Assembly (NCBI GenBank): GCA_964627845.1
Contig: CAZVKL010000015.1
Coordinates: forward strand, 1 to 25,060
Length of the DNA: 25,060 bases
Source: DUUI01 sp964627845
Lineage (GTDB): Bacteria > Bacillota_I > Bacilli_A > Erysipelotrichales > Erysipelotrichaceae
Direction: 5' to 3'
Position numbers and translations under genes: made by a program. Under the pieces are notes generated by a model. The model had not been told where the DNA came from. It worked only from the letters and a program-made list of their open reading frames with translations, and searched no databases. Shown one piece after another: positions 15,199 through 21,930 of the stretch. Within the stretch, counting starts at the first letter, position 1. Each line of letters begins with the position of its first letter.

Positions 15199-16404
15199 TT
15201 AAGGTAAGAGTTCGATTGTGTAGCCTTGGTTATGGATGGCATCGATCACATCCCCTAATATTTGTGTGTTGGTATTACTCACTGAATGAAGTAAATAGAT
15301 ACTGCCGGGTTGAAGTTGACTCATGATTGTGGTGTAAGCTTCTTGTAGGTCTGGTTGATCATCGACTAACCAATCACGGTAGGCAAAACTCCAGAAAACG
15401 GTGGTATATCCTAAATCGTTTAAGATGGCTAAAGAACGAGGTGAATAGCCTCCCTCAGGAGGTCGATGATAATAGCTCATGCCTGGGACTTTCTCGTTCA
15501 ACATGACAACATCATCAAGATAGGTTTGTTGGTTGGATTCTAAAGTTGGGGCAGCCCGATAATGATTGATCGTGTGGTTGGCAACGACATGTCCTTCGTC
15601 AAACATTCGGTTGACCATGTCTGTATTGTTATCATAGTAAGAGCCTGTGATAAAGAAGGTTGCCTTTACATTCTTTTCTAAGAGCGTGTCTAAGATACTG
15701 GTTGTATTATTGTTGTATTCATAGCCTTGGTCAAAGGTAAGGTAGACGACTTTTCTCTTTGTTGGTATCTTCCAATAAACATTATATGGAGCGATTAATT
15801 GTTCAATGCTTGGATCGATTCCCCCAATGGAGTACCACCAACTTAAATCATCGTTATTGATGTTTGAATAATCCGTTTCGACTTCTTCTTTAGTGCCAAT
15901 ATGGATGATAGTCGGTTGAGCTTTAACAACAGTTTCTCGACTAATTTCTTTTGTTTCGATGACCTCGCCTTTAATAATAATTTCTTGAGTTGTCACTTTT
16001 TCAACGCCTTTGACGCCTTCTTGTATCACTAACTCCGTGTTTTGTTCAAGTTGGTCATCTTCTTGGGTAATGACTTCGATTTCTGAATCTGTGATTAATT
16101 GAGTGGATGTTTTAGTTTCTTTGATACCAACTCTAATGACTTTTGGTTTTGCTTCTTTTACTACCTTTTCGTGTAGTAACTTTCTTTCTAGTTCATTATT
16201 ATTGAAATCACGGGTAATTTGGTAGGTTAATTCCTTTTCTCCAGCTACTTTTTGAGAATCGATGATGGATTGACCGACTTCGAGTGTTTCATCTTCGATT
16301 TCAATTACCTCATTGTTCTCATAGGGTTGTGTAAAAACTTCCTGACTTGTTTTTTGACAACCTATTAACGTCAAGAGAATGACGATGGCTATTAATTTTT
16401 TCAT
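15199..16404 (-). CDS. Lipoprotein: G5 domains plus PdaA-like polysaccharide deacetylase
   Basis: 401 residues. Signal peptide with lipobox L13-I-G-C16. Two G5-type beta domains (about 35-95, ending AKPKVIRVG, and about 105-172, ending AQPTIIHIG), which usually bind GlcNAc-containing glycans. The NodB deacetylase domain (about 215-401) has TFDQGYE (D225), metal ligands H277 and H281 in NHTINH, RPPEGGYS (314-321) and LLHS (H373). As in PdaA, the second Asp of TFDDG is replaced, here by Gln226; PdaA has Asn at this place. PdaA removes acetyl from MurNAc to allow muramic lactam formation. The exact substrate is inferred. Start ATG 16404 (MKKLIAIV); the longer frame to 16443 crosses the -10 box. 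It is predicted to be leaderless. Confidence 0.87.
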   Translation of the reverse strand: MKKLIAIVILLTLIGCQKTSQEVFTQPYENNEVIEIEDETLEVGQSIIDSQKVAGEKELTYQITRDFNNNELERKLLHEKVVKEAKPKVIRVGIKETKTSTQLITDSEIEVITQEDDQLEQNTELVIQEGVKGVEKVTTQEIIIKGEVIETKEISRETVVKAQPTIIHIGTKEEVETDYSNINNDDLSWWYSIGGIDPSIEQLIAPYNVYWKIPTKRKVVYLTFDQGYEYNNNTTSILDTLLEKNVKATFFITGSYYDNNTDMVNRMFDEGHVVANHTINHYRAAPTLESNQQTYLDDVVMLNEKVPGMSYYHRPPEGGYSPRSLAILNDLGYTTVFWSFAYRDWLVDDQPDLQEAYTTIMSQLQPGSIYLLHSVSNTNTQILGDVIDAIHNQGYTIELLP

Positions 16405-16410
16405 ACCTTC

Positions 16411-16438
16411 ATTATAATTGTTGTAGCAACGAATACAA
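16411..16438 (-). promoter_or_regulatory. Promoter of predicted leaderless deacetylase mRNA
   Basis: Minus-strand TATAAT (16416-16411), then GAAGGT, then the ATG at 16404, exactly 6 nt. A weak -35 TTGTAT lies at 16438-16433 with 16-bp spacing. GAAGG is only 1 nt from the ATG, too near for a normal ribosome binding site. Confidence 0.6.
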
Positions 16439-16503
16439 CTCAACTGGATTACTATGACATTATTGTCAGAATAGATATCAGATCATTTTCTATTTTATTT
16501 AAA

Positions 16504-16542
16504 CACGTTGAATCTTCTATAACTTTTCTAGAAACCAACGTG
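16504..16542. repeat. Nested inverted repeats between smpB and the deacetylase gene
   Basis: Outer arms CACGTTG (16504-16510) and CAACGTG (16536-16542). Inner arms TTCTA (16515-16519) and TAGAA (16529-16533). The arrangement is symmetric and sits after the smpB terminator and upstream of the deacetylase promoter, outside any gene. Confidence 0.45.
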
Positions 16543-16544
16543 AT

Positions 16545-16569
16545 AATAAAAAAGTCTCCGAAGAGACTT
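16545..16569 (-). terminator. smpB terminator overlapping the stop codon
   Basis: Minus-strand stem AAGTCTC/GAGACTT around a TTCG tetraloop (16569-16552), then TTTTTATT. The stem base overlaps two bases of the smpB TAA. Confidence 0.9.
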
Positions 16570-17017
16570 ATCTAACTTTGTATTCTTTTTGGATATCACG
16601 CTGAATATCCCGTTCTTTTTCAGTCTGACGTTTGTCGTAGAGTTTTTTTCCTTTACCTAATCCGATTTCGACTTTGGCTTTCCCAGCGTTAATATAGACT
16701 CGTAAGGGAACTAGAGTAAACCCTTTTTGAGAGACTTCTTTATCCAGTTTATTAATTTCATGACGGTGCATTAATAGTTTTCTTGTTCGAGTTTCATCAT
16801 GGTTAAATTGATTGCCCTCTTTATAGTGGGCTATGTGCATGCCGATGATAAAAATCTCATTGTTTTTAATCTGAACATAGGACTCTTTAATATTTACTTT
16901 CCCTTGTCTTATTGACTTGATTTCTGTACCGGTTAGGACAATACCACATTCATAGCGTGCACTAATGAAATAATCATGGTTCGCTTTACGGTTAGTGGCT
17001 ATCACATTGAGGCTCAA
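16568..17017 (-). CDS. smpB: SsrA-binding protein SmpB
   Basis: 149 residues, an OB-fold RNA-binding protein that brings tmRNA to stalled ribosomes. It begins near NRKANHDYFI, then YECGIVLTGTEIKSIRQGKVNIKESYV, the tmRNA-binding core, and HIAHYKEGN, and ends in the basic tail GKGKKLYDKRQTEKERDIQRDI, which enters the empty mRNA channel. The start codon is TTG at 17017: it follows AAGGAG with 9-nt spacing and lies 1 nt after the stop of the hydrolase gene; the ATG nearby is out of frame. It is last in the secG-region cluster. Confidence 0.96.
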   Translation of the reverse strand: MSLNVIATNRKANHDYFISARYECGIVLTGTEIKSIRQGKVNIKESYVQIKNNEIFIIGMHIAHYKEGNQFNHDETRTRKLLMHRHEINKLDKEVSQKGFTLVPLRVYINAGKAKVEIGLGKGKKLYDKRQTEKERDIQRDIQKEYKVR

Positions 17018-17018
17018 C

Positions 17019-17627
17019 TTAGTTCACTCCTTTTTTAGCGAGCCATTGTTGCATCGCGACCAGCTCCAAGCGATCAAAGTTATGCCCATCTTGGTGGACA
17101 AACACCTTTACGTTTGCTCCCGCTTGTTCATATTCTTTGGCGAGTTGTCTGGTTTGATCTGGGTCGATGTTCTCATCGTTTTCACCAAGACTGATGAAGA
17201 CCTCTTTTCCATTTAAATTGACTAAATCTTTATCCAGGTATTTTCGACCATGGGCGATTAATGAATAGTCAAAGAGAGATCCTATCTGATTTAATGCGGT
17301 GATGATGTTTGCACCATTGGAGTACCCAAGTGTAATGACTTCATTGTCTTGATACCCTAACTCTTTAATTAAAGTTTCTAAAAATTGATACAACTCGTTT
17401 GAGCGTGCCTCTAAATCGTCCATGTCTGGTTGTTGGAGTTTGAGTCGTTTAAAATAACGCAGTTTTCCATCTTCATCGACATTACCTCGAATTGAGAGAA
17501 TACTGGATTCTGGTGCTAAGAATTCCCCGTAGGCGATGAGACTTTTTTCATCCCCACCAGTTGGGTGGAATAAGACCAAAAGTGGCTTATCTTTGTGTTT
17601 CTCATTGTAATAATAGTGATATGTCAT
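17019..17627 (-). CDS. Alpha/beta hydrolase (carboxylesterase family)
   Basis: 202 residues. Alpha/beta hydrolase fold with oxyanion-region FHPTGGDEKSL, nucleophile elbow LGYSNGANI (catalytic Ser), acid in LGENDENIDP and His in HQDGHNFDR, in the usual order. It resembles the MhqD/phospholipase-carboxylesterase group. In Bacillus subtilis another esterase, YvaK, also lies in the secG-rnr-smpB cluster, so a hydrolase here is a recurring neighbour, although here it sits between rnr and smpB. Substrate unknown. The ATG at 17627 is 5 nt after the rnr stop, with AAAGGT as ribosome binding site. Confidence 0.83.
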   Translation of the reverse strand: MTYHYYYNEKHKDKPLLVLFHPTGGDEKSLIAYGEFLAPESSILSIRGNVDEDGKLRYFKRLKLQQPDMDDLEARSNELYQFLETLIKELGYQDNEVITLGYSNGANIITALNQIGSLFDYSLIAHGRKYLDKDLVNLNGKEVFISLGENDENIDPDQTRQLAKEYEQAGANVKVFVHQDGHNFDRLELVAMQQWLAKKGVN

Positions 17628-17632
17628 GTTGT

Positions 17633-19786
17633 TTACCTTTTTTTATTTCGCTTGTTTTCTTTTTTGTCTCGTTTTTCTTTTTTCTTGCCGTTTTTATCAT
17701 CTAGCAATTCAAAGTTCACTTCGTGTTCAGTTTCATCAACTGAGGTTACCTTAATTTTGACTGTTTGACCTAAATTAAATGTCATTTTATTGTCACGACC
17801 ATACAGTTGCATCTTGGCTTCGTCAAAATAATAGTAATCGTTCATGGTTGAAATATGGACTAACCCTTCGACAGTGTTAGGGAGCTCGACGAATAAACCG
17901 AACTTGGTCACACCAGAGACGACCCCTTTAAACTTCTTACCAACAAATTGAGTCATGTATTGAGCTTTTTTCATCTTCTCAACATCACGTTCTGCTTCAT
18001 CGGCGTTTCTCTCAGCGGTAGATGTTTTAATGGCTAGGTCAATCATGAGTGATTCATCCTTTGAGATGTCAGATTCATTGAAGTTACTGTCAATAAAATA
18101 TTTCTTTAAGTGTCGGTGCACGATTAAATCAGGATAACGTCTAATTGGTGAAGTAAAATGTAGATAGTGTTTAAGCCCTAGACCAAAATGCCCTAAATTC
18201 TCTGGATGATATTTGGCTTTGGCCATACTACGAAGGATTAAATTTGAGATGACATGGAAGGTCGGTTCATTTCTAAAATGATAGAGTACTCGTTGAATAT
18301 CGGCTGGATAAACATTTTCGAGAGAACCTTTGAGTCGATAGCCTAAAATTCTTAGCGTTGCCGATAATGTGGTCATCTTTTTTAGTGGTGGTTTTTCATG
18401 GACACGATACAGTGTTGGCATATTAGCATTATCGAATAAGCTGGCGGCACATTGGTTGGCTGAGACCATAAAGTCTTCGATCATCATCTCCCCTTGCCCG
18501 CGTTCTTTTTCTTTAATGTCTAATACCACCCCGTTGGCATCGACGATAAATTCACTTTCGCTGGTTTCAAATTCAATAGCTCCTAATGCTTCCCGTTGCA
18601 TGCGTAGAAGATCTGAGACTTCTTTCATCATGAGTAATTTTTCTTTGATGTCTTCTTCAATATAGACCACATCATTTGGGTTATCGAAGAAGCGGTTCAC
18701 TTCACGATAGTCTAATTTTTGTTTGGACTGGATAATTGATTCAAAGAACTCATAATTTTTAATGGTTCCATATTCATCTAAATCGATATGGACTGACATG
18801 GCTAATCGATTAACATGTGGGTTGAGTGAACAGAGCTTATTACTGAGTTCAACAGGTAACATTGGGACGACTCGGTCGACGACGTAGACTGATGTTCCTC
18901 TTTCGATGGCTCCTTGGTCGATGGCTGAGTTCTCTGTGACATAGTGAGAGACATCGGCGATGTGGACACCTAAACGATAGCCTCCGTCAACTTTATCAAT
19001 TGAGATTGCGTCGTCAATATCTTTGGTGTCTTCACCATCGATTGTAAAGATAATGTCCGAGGTCAGATCACGACGATCTGGATACTCGTTCACATTAATT
19101 TCTTGTTTAAAAGATCTTGCTTGTCTGAGTTCATCACTGCTGAAGCCAGGTTTAATATTGTATTGATAAAGTATGGTGAGGACATCGATGCCTGGTTCAT
19201 TGTGTAGACCTAATACTTGGATCAGATTAACTTCCAATGGGTTGAAGTTTTTAATTTCACCGATTACTCGTTGTCCTGATTGTAGGTCTAAATGTTCAGG
19301 ATTATTAAATTTGATTGGGCTTGGGAATTTTGAGTCATACGGTTTTAGGATAAGTTGGTCTCTATCTTGGTATAACGTTCCAATCACATGTGTTTGATTG
19401 CGGTTAATGATTTGAAGGATTTCTCCTTCGATTCTTCCATCGTTTCCTTTAAAACTTCTTACAAATACTTCGTCTTGGTCGAATGCGCCATTAAAGTTTC
19501 TGGCGTTGACGTAGATACTTTCTTCATCTTCTATATCAACAAAGCCAAAGTCTCTTGATCCGACTGATAATATTCCAACGTAAAAATGCCCTTCTTTGAG
19601 GACCAGATGATGATTGTTGTTGGCTTTGATGATTCCCTCTTGTTTTAATTGTTCAATCTGACGGCCGAAGATGAGTTCTTCTTCTTTCTTTAAGTTTAAT
19701 TTTGAGCTCCAGTCTTCGAGTGTCAATTGTTGATGATATTTTAAGTTTTTTAAAAACTCGACGACTTTTCCATCTAGTTTTTCCAT
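17633..19786 (-). CDS. rnr: Ribonuclease R
   Basis: 717 residues, a processive 3'-5' exoribonuclease of the RNB family that degrades structured RNA and helps tmRNA-dependent decay. In order: N-terminal winged-helix and cold-shock domains (about 1-210), the RNB catalytic domain with GEDTKDIDDAIS (Asp253, Asp256, Asp258 and Asp259 region), the LYRVHEKP segment and HFTSPIRRYPDLIVHR, an S1 domain (about 625-695), and a Lys-rich tail from about 696. Length fits RNase R. The ATG at 19786 follows AAAGGGG. A perfect hairpin in the leader lies just before the ribosome binding site. The hydrolase and smpB follow without promoters. Confidence 0.96.
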   Translation of the reverse strand: MEKLDGKVVEFLKNLKYHQQLTLEDWSSKLNLKKEEELIFGRQIEQLKQEGIIKANNNHHLVLKEGHFYVGILSVGSRDFGFVDIEDEESIYVNARNFNGAFDQDEVFVRSFKGNDGRIEGEILQIINRNQTHVIGTLYQDRDQLILKPYDSKFPSPIKFNNPEHLDLQSGQRVIGEIKNFNPLEVNLIQVLGLHNEPGIDVLTILYQYNIKPGFSSDELRQARSFKQEINVNEYPDRRDLTSDIIFTIDGEDTKDIDDAISIDKVDGGYRLGVHIADVSHYVTENSAIDQGAIERGTSVYVVDRVVPMLPVELSNKLCSLNPHVNRLAMSVHIDLDEYGTIKNYEFFESIIQSKQKLDYREVNRFFDNPNDVVYIEEDIKEKLLMMKEVSDLLRMQREALGAIEFETSESEFIVDANGVVLDIKEKERGQGEMMIEDFMVSANQCAASLFDNANMPTLYRVHEKPPLKKMTTLSATLRILGYRLKGSLENVYPADIQRVLYHFRNEPTFHVISNLILRSMAKAKYHPENLGHFGLGLKHYLHFTSPIRRYPDLIVHRHLKKYFIDSNFNESDISKDESLMIDLAIKTSTAERNADEAERDVEKMKKAQYMTQFVGKKFKGVVSGVTKFGLFVELPNTVEGLVHISTMNDYYYFDEAKMQLYGRDNKMTFNLGQTVKIKVTSVDETEHEVNFELLDDKNGKKKEKRDKKENKRNKKR

Positions 19787-19800
19787 AATGCCCCTTTCAT

Positions 19801-19818
19801 GTTTCAGTGAACTGAAAC
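19801..19818 (-). promoter_or_regulatory. Leader hairpin before rnr ribosome binding site
   Basis: Minus-strand GTTTCAGT-TC-ACTGAAAC, a perfect 8-bp inverted repeat with 2-nt centre (as RNA, a 7-bp stem with a 4-nt loop). It lies between the predicted transcription start near 19830 and the rnr ribosome binding site near 19793. Confidence 0.6.
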
Positions 19819-19836
19819 GGTGTTTTGATTACTTTT

Positions 19837-19865
19837 AGTTTACCATCTGCACTTAAACTCTACAA
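19837..19865 (-). promoter_or_regulatory. Probable rnr promoter
   Basis: Minus-strand TTGTAG (19865-19860), 17-bp spacer, TAAACT (19842-19837) with extended TG. This is not a strong match, but the spacing is right. Confidence 0.45.
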
Positions 19866-20118
19866 CTAAAGTAAAAGAGCTTTCGCTCATTTTGGATTGT
19901 TAATTAACCACTCACTCTTTAAACTGCCTATACTATTATTGATGCATTTTTAAACGACAACTAAAATCATAATTGAGTTTGAACTTTAACTTTTTGGTCG
20001 TTCTTTGTTTTTGATAGAATGTCGATTCTATAGGAAGATCTTCGATAAAAATGATCAAGTTATTGTCTGTCTTTGCTTTTTGTGGTGGTCAAACATCGAT
20101 TCTTCCTTAGTGAAACGC
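19866..20118. other. Unexplained intergenic stretch between secG and rnr
   Basis: About 250 bp with no supported gene. It holds a hairpin GAGC-TTTC-GCTC (19877-19888), a TAGAAT with extended TG (20015-20020) inside the inverted repeat ATAGAAT-GTCG-ATTCTAT (20014-20031), a 10-bp palindrome GAAGATCTTC (20034-20043) and a 19-codon open frame (20051-20110). These could be parts of a small RNA gene or a decayed locus. Confidence 0.4.
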
Positions 20119-20143
20119 AATAAAAAAAGAGCATTCCGCTCTT
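20119..20143 (-). terminator. secG terminator
   Basis: Minus-strand stem AAGAGC/GCTCTT around GGAAT (20143-20127), then a T run. It ends secG transcription before rnr, so rnr needs its own promoter. Confidence 0.88.
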
Positions 20144-20154
20144 AAATGATCGTC

Positions 20155-20373
20155 TTACAATCTTGTAATAATCGCAAGCACAAAGTAAGCAACCCCAACA
20201 ACCATGGTCACTTGTGACATGACTTTTTCAGGTCCACGTTCTTTGGTTTGAGCGAATAGGTTAGAACCGGTTCCACCCATAAAGGCACTACTTAAACCTT
20301 CTGACTTTCCACTTTGTAATAGCGATAAGATAATTACTAAAGCAGAAACAACTAATAATAAAATATCTAACAT
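20155..20373 (-). CDS. secG: Preprotein translocase subunit SecG
   Basis: 72 residues, the small subunit of the SecYEG protein channel in the cytoplasmic membrane. Two hydrophobic helices (about 3-18 and 52-70) flank the conserved loop LQSGKSEGLSSAFMGGTGSNLFAQ. Length is typical of Bacillota SecG. The ATG at 20373 follows AAAGGAGA; a longer frame to 20433 runs through the promoter. It stands first in the secG-rnr-hydrolase-smpB cluster but is separated by a terminator and about 370 bp. Confidence 0.93.
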   Translation of the reverse strand: MLDILLLVVSALVIILSLLQSGKSEGLSSAFMGGTGSNLFAQTKERGPEKVMSQVTMVVGVAYFVLAIITRL

Positions 20374-20404
20374 GTAGTTGTCTCCTTTCTTGATATGCGC
20401 AGTT

Positions 20405-20433
20405 ATTGTACCATTATCTAAATGATGAAGCAA
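20405..20433 (-). promoter_or_regulatory. secG promoter
   Basis: Minus-strand TTGCTT (20433-20428), 17-bp spacer, TACAAT (20410-20405) with extended TG. Confidence 0.65.
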
Positions 20434-20466
20434 TATTAAGCATTATTTTTTGCGTATTTAAGCGAA

Positions 20467-20484
20467 AATGATAGCACTTTCATT
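20467..20484. promoter_or_regulatory. Possible operator upstream of fabG (cre-like)
   Basis: AATGATAGCACTTTCATT is a near palindrome whose core TGATAGCACTTTCA differs at two positions from the CcpA cre consensus TGWAANCGNTNWCA. It lies in the -35 region of the fabG promoter, where binding would block transcription. Speculative. Confidence 0.3.
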
Positions 20485-20491
20485 TTTGATT

Positions 20492-20500
20492 TGATATAAT
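20492..20500 (+). promoter_or_regulatory. fabG extended -10
   Basis: TATAAT (20495-20500) with TG at 20492-20493. The fabG ATG is 77 nt further, so this gene has a leader much longer than its neighbours. Confidence 0.6.
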
Positions 20501-20512
20501 GATTTCAAACAT

Positions 20513-20543
20513 GAATGGTCGTTCACCTTTAAGAACGTCATTC
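20513..20543 (+). promoter_or_regulatory. Leader hairpin upstream of fabG
   Basis: GAATG-GT-CGTTC (20513-20524), loop ACCTTTAA, GAACG-T-CATTC (20533-20543): two 5-bp helices with a small internal loop. No T run follows, so it is not a terminator. Confidence 0.5.
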
Positions 20544-20576
20544 AGATTCTAAATCGACATGAGAAAGGAAATTGAA

Positions 20577-21296
20577 ATGAGATTAGAAGGAAAAGTCGCC
20601 TTAATTACTGGAGGCGCAAAAGGACTTGGACAAGCAATGGCAGAGAGATTCGCCCAAGAAGGCGCTAAGGTTATTGCCGCTGATATGGCCGACTTAACTT
20701 ATGAACATGAGAATGTAGAGGGCGTTAAACTAAACGTAGCTGACCCTGAATCCTGTCAAAAAGTATTTGACGAAGTCGTTGAAAAATATGGCAAGATTGA
20801 TATCTTAGTCAACAATGCAGGGGTTACTCGAGATGCGCTCACCCGCAAAATGACGGATGAACAATGGGACTTTGTCATTGATGTTAACCTTAAAGGGGTC
20901 TTCAACTTAACAAAACTTGTGGGCCCGCATATGCAACAAAATGATTCAGGATCAATTATTAACATCTCCTCTGTGGTAGGGGTTTATGGGAACATTGGTC
21001 AAGCCAACTATGCCGCTACTAAAGCGGGTGTCATTGGTTTAACGAAAACCTGGGCCAAAGAATTTGCGATGAAAGGTGCCAACGTTCGGGTGAACGCAAT
21101 CGCTCCTGGTTATATCATGACGGATATTCTTAAGACTGTCCCTCAAGACTTGCTCGATAAGTTTGCGGCATTAACGATGTTAGGTCGTTTAGGCGAACCA
21201 CACGAGATTGCCAACGGTGCACTATTCTTAGCCAGCGATGAAGCTTCCTATGTTACAGGTCAAGTCATTGAAATCAATGGTGGTATGAGACTGTAA
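20577..21296 (+). CDS. fabG: 3-oxoacyl-ACP reductase family SDR
   Basis: 239 residues, classical short-chain dehydrogenase. Cofactor loop TGGAKGLG (11-18), NNAG (79-82), and the catalytic set N104, S132, Y145 and K149 (YAATK). The C-terminus is GQVIEINGGMRL. It reduces a 3-oxoacyl thioester with NADPH, either on ACP in fatty acid synthesis or, as an isolated copy like this, possibly on CoA (acetoacetyl-CoA reductase). No other fab genes are adjacent. I chose ATG 20577, with AAAGGA 8 nt upstream, over the in-frame ATG at 20559, which lacks a ribosome binding site. Confidence 0.87.
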   Translation: MRLEGKVALITGGAKGLGQAMAERFAQEGAKVIAADMADLTYEHENVEGVKLNVADPESCQKVFDEVVEKYGKIDILVNNAGVTRDALTRKMTDEQWDFVIDVNLKGVFNLTKLVGPHMQQNDSGSIINISSVVGVYGNIGQANYAATKAGVIGLTKTWAKEFAMKGANVRVNAIAPGYIMTDILKTVPQDLLDKFAALTMLGRLGEPHEIANGALFLASDEASYVTGQVIEINGGMRL

Positions 21297-21312
21297 TACT
21301 TGACAATTAAAC

Positions 21313-21361
21313 ATAAAAAAAAGAAAAAACGCCTTCTAGTCAATTAAACTAGAGGGCGTTT
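21313..21361 (-). terminator. Terminator after the LPXTG fragment and pfl operon
   Basis: 14-bp stem (21361-21348 with 21340-21327, one G-U) and a 7-nt loop, followed on the minus strand by a long T-rich run. On the plus side it could weakly end fabG transcription, though no T run follows there. Confidence 0.85.
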
Positions 21362-21367
21362 ACTCAT

Positions 21368-21694
21368 TTATAGGACTTCTTCTTCTTTTTTCTTTAACAG
21401 GAAATAGCCACCTAAACCAATTAGTAGAGATCCACCAAGCATGAATCCATACTCAGACGATTGTCCAGTATTAGGTAAAGTTGGTTTTTCCTCTTTTTCA
21501 GGTTCAATGAAAGTATTTGTGATCTCAAACCCATTTATCTTACTTTCATATCCTTCGACTTCTAACTCTTCAACTGTATATTCAATTGGGGTTCCATCTT
21601 GATTGGTCACATCTAAATCCTTAAAGGTATGTGTTTGTAATCCAGATGTGAGTGTCACTTCATCAACCTGTTCTCCATCCGCTAATAGGATGAG
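21368..21694 (-). pseudogene. C-terminal fragment of a Cna-B/LPXTG surface protein
   Basis: The frame gives the end of a Cna-B type beta domain (LLADGEQVDEVTL through YTVEELEVEGYESKINGFEITNTF), then a Glu/Pro stretch, the sortase signal LPNTG, a hydrophobic helix and a KKKEEE tail. This is a normal cell-wall anchor, but the signal peptide and the rest of the protein are missing. The recognisable sequence starts directly at the stop codon of the glycyl-radical piece of PFL, in the same reading frame. A GTG at 21658 could start translation but has no ribosome binding site, and the product could not be exported. I read it as the remnant of a gene cut by rearrangement. Confidence 0.8.
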
Positions 21695-21928
21695 TTACAT
21701 ACTTTCATGCATTGTTCTACTAATCACTTCATCCTGTTGTTCTTTCGTTAATTTATTAAAATTAACCGCATACCCAGACACACGAATGGTCAATTGTGGG
21801 TATTTCTCAGGATGTTGTTGAGCATCAAGCAACGTGTCCTTATCAAACACATTCACATTAAGGTGATGTCCCCCATTATGAACATAACCATCAATTAAGT
21901 TAACTAAGTTTTCTTGTCTTTGTTTCAT
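21695..21928 (-). CDS. Glycyl-radical C-terminal piece of pyruvate formate-lyase
   Basis: 77 residues equal to the C-terminal end of PflB. It has HHLNVNVFDKDTL, HPEKYPQLTIRVSGYAV with the radical glycine at Gly52, and ends RTMHESM. The radical Gly lies 25 residues from the end, nearly as in Escherichia coli PflB (26). The ATG at 21928 comes 2 nt after the stop of the large piece, in another frame, with AAAGGA 9 nt upstream. It resembles GrcA/YfiD in idea, a separate glycyl-radical chain, but is shorter and lacks the GrcA N-terminal part. With the large piece it should rebuild the active enzyme; whether the two pieces associate is not known. Confidence 0.85.
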   Translation of the reverse strand: MKQRQENLVNLIDGYVHNGGHHLNVNVFDKDTLLDAQQHPEKYPQLTIRVSGYAVNFNKLTKEQQDEVISRTMHESM

Positions 21929-21930
21929 CG

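Noticed and set aside
19877..19888. GAGC-TTTC-GCTC hairpin read as a terminator upstream of rnr
   Set aside because: Only a 4-bp GC core with a broken T run on either strand, and no gene that it would terminate.
20051..20110. 19-codon open frame between secG and rnr
   Set aside because: Weak upstream purines, very short and no recognisable sequence; kept only as part of the unexplained stretch.
20511..20552. 13-codon possible leader peptide before fabG
   Set aside because: No ribosome binding site and it lies within the hairpin; no run of control codons.
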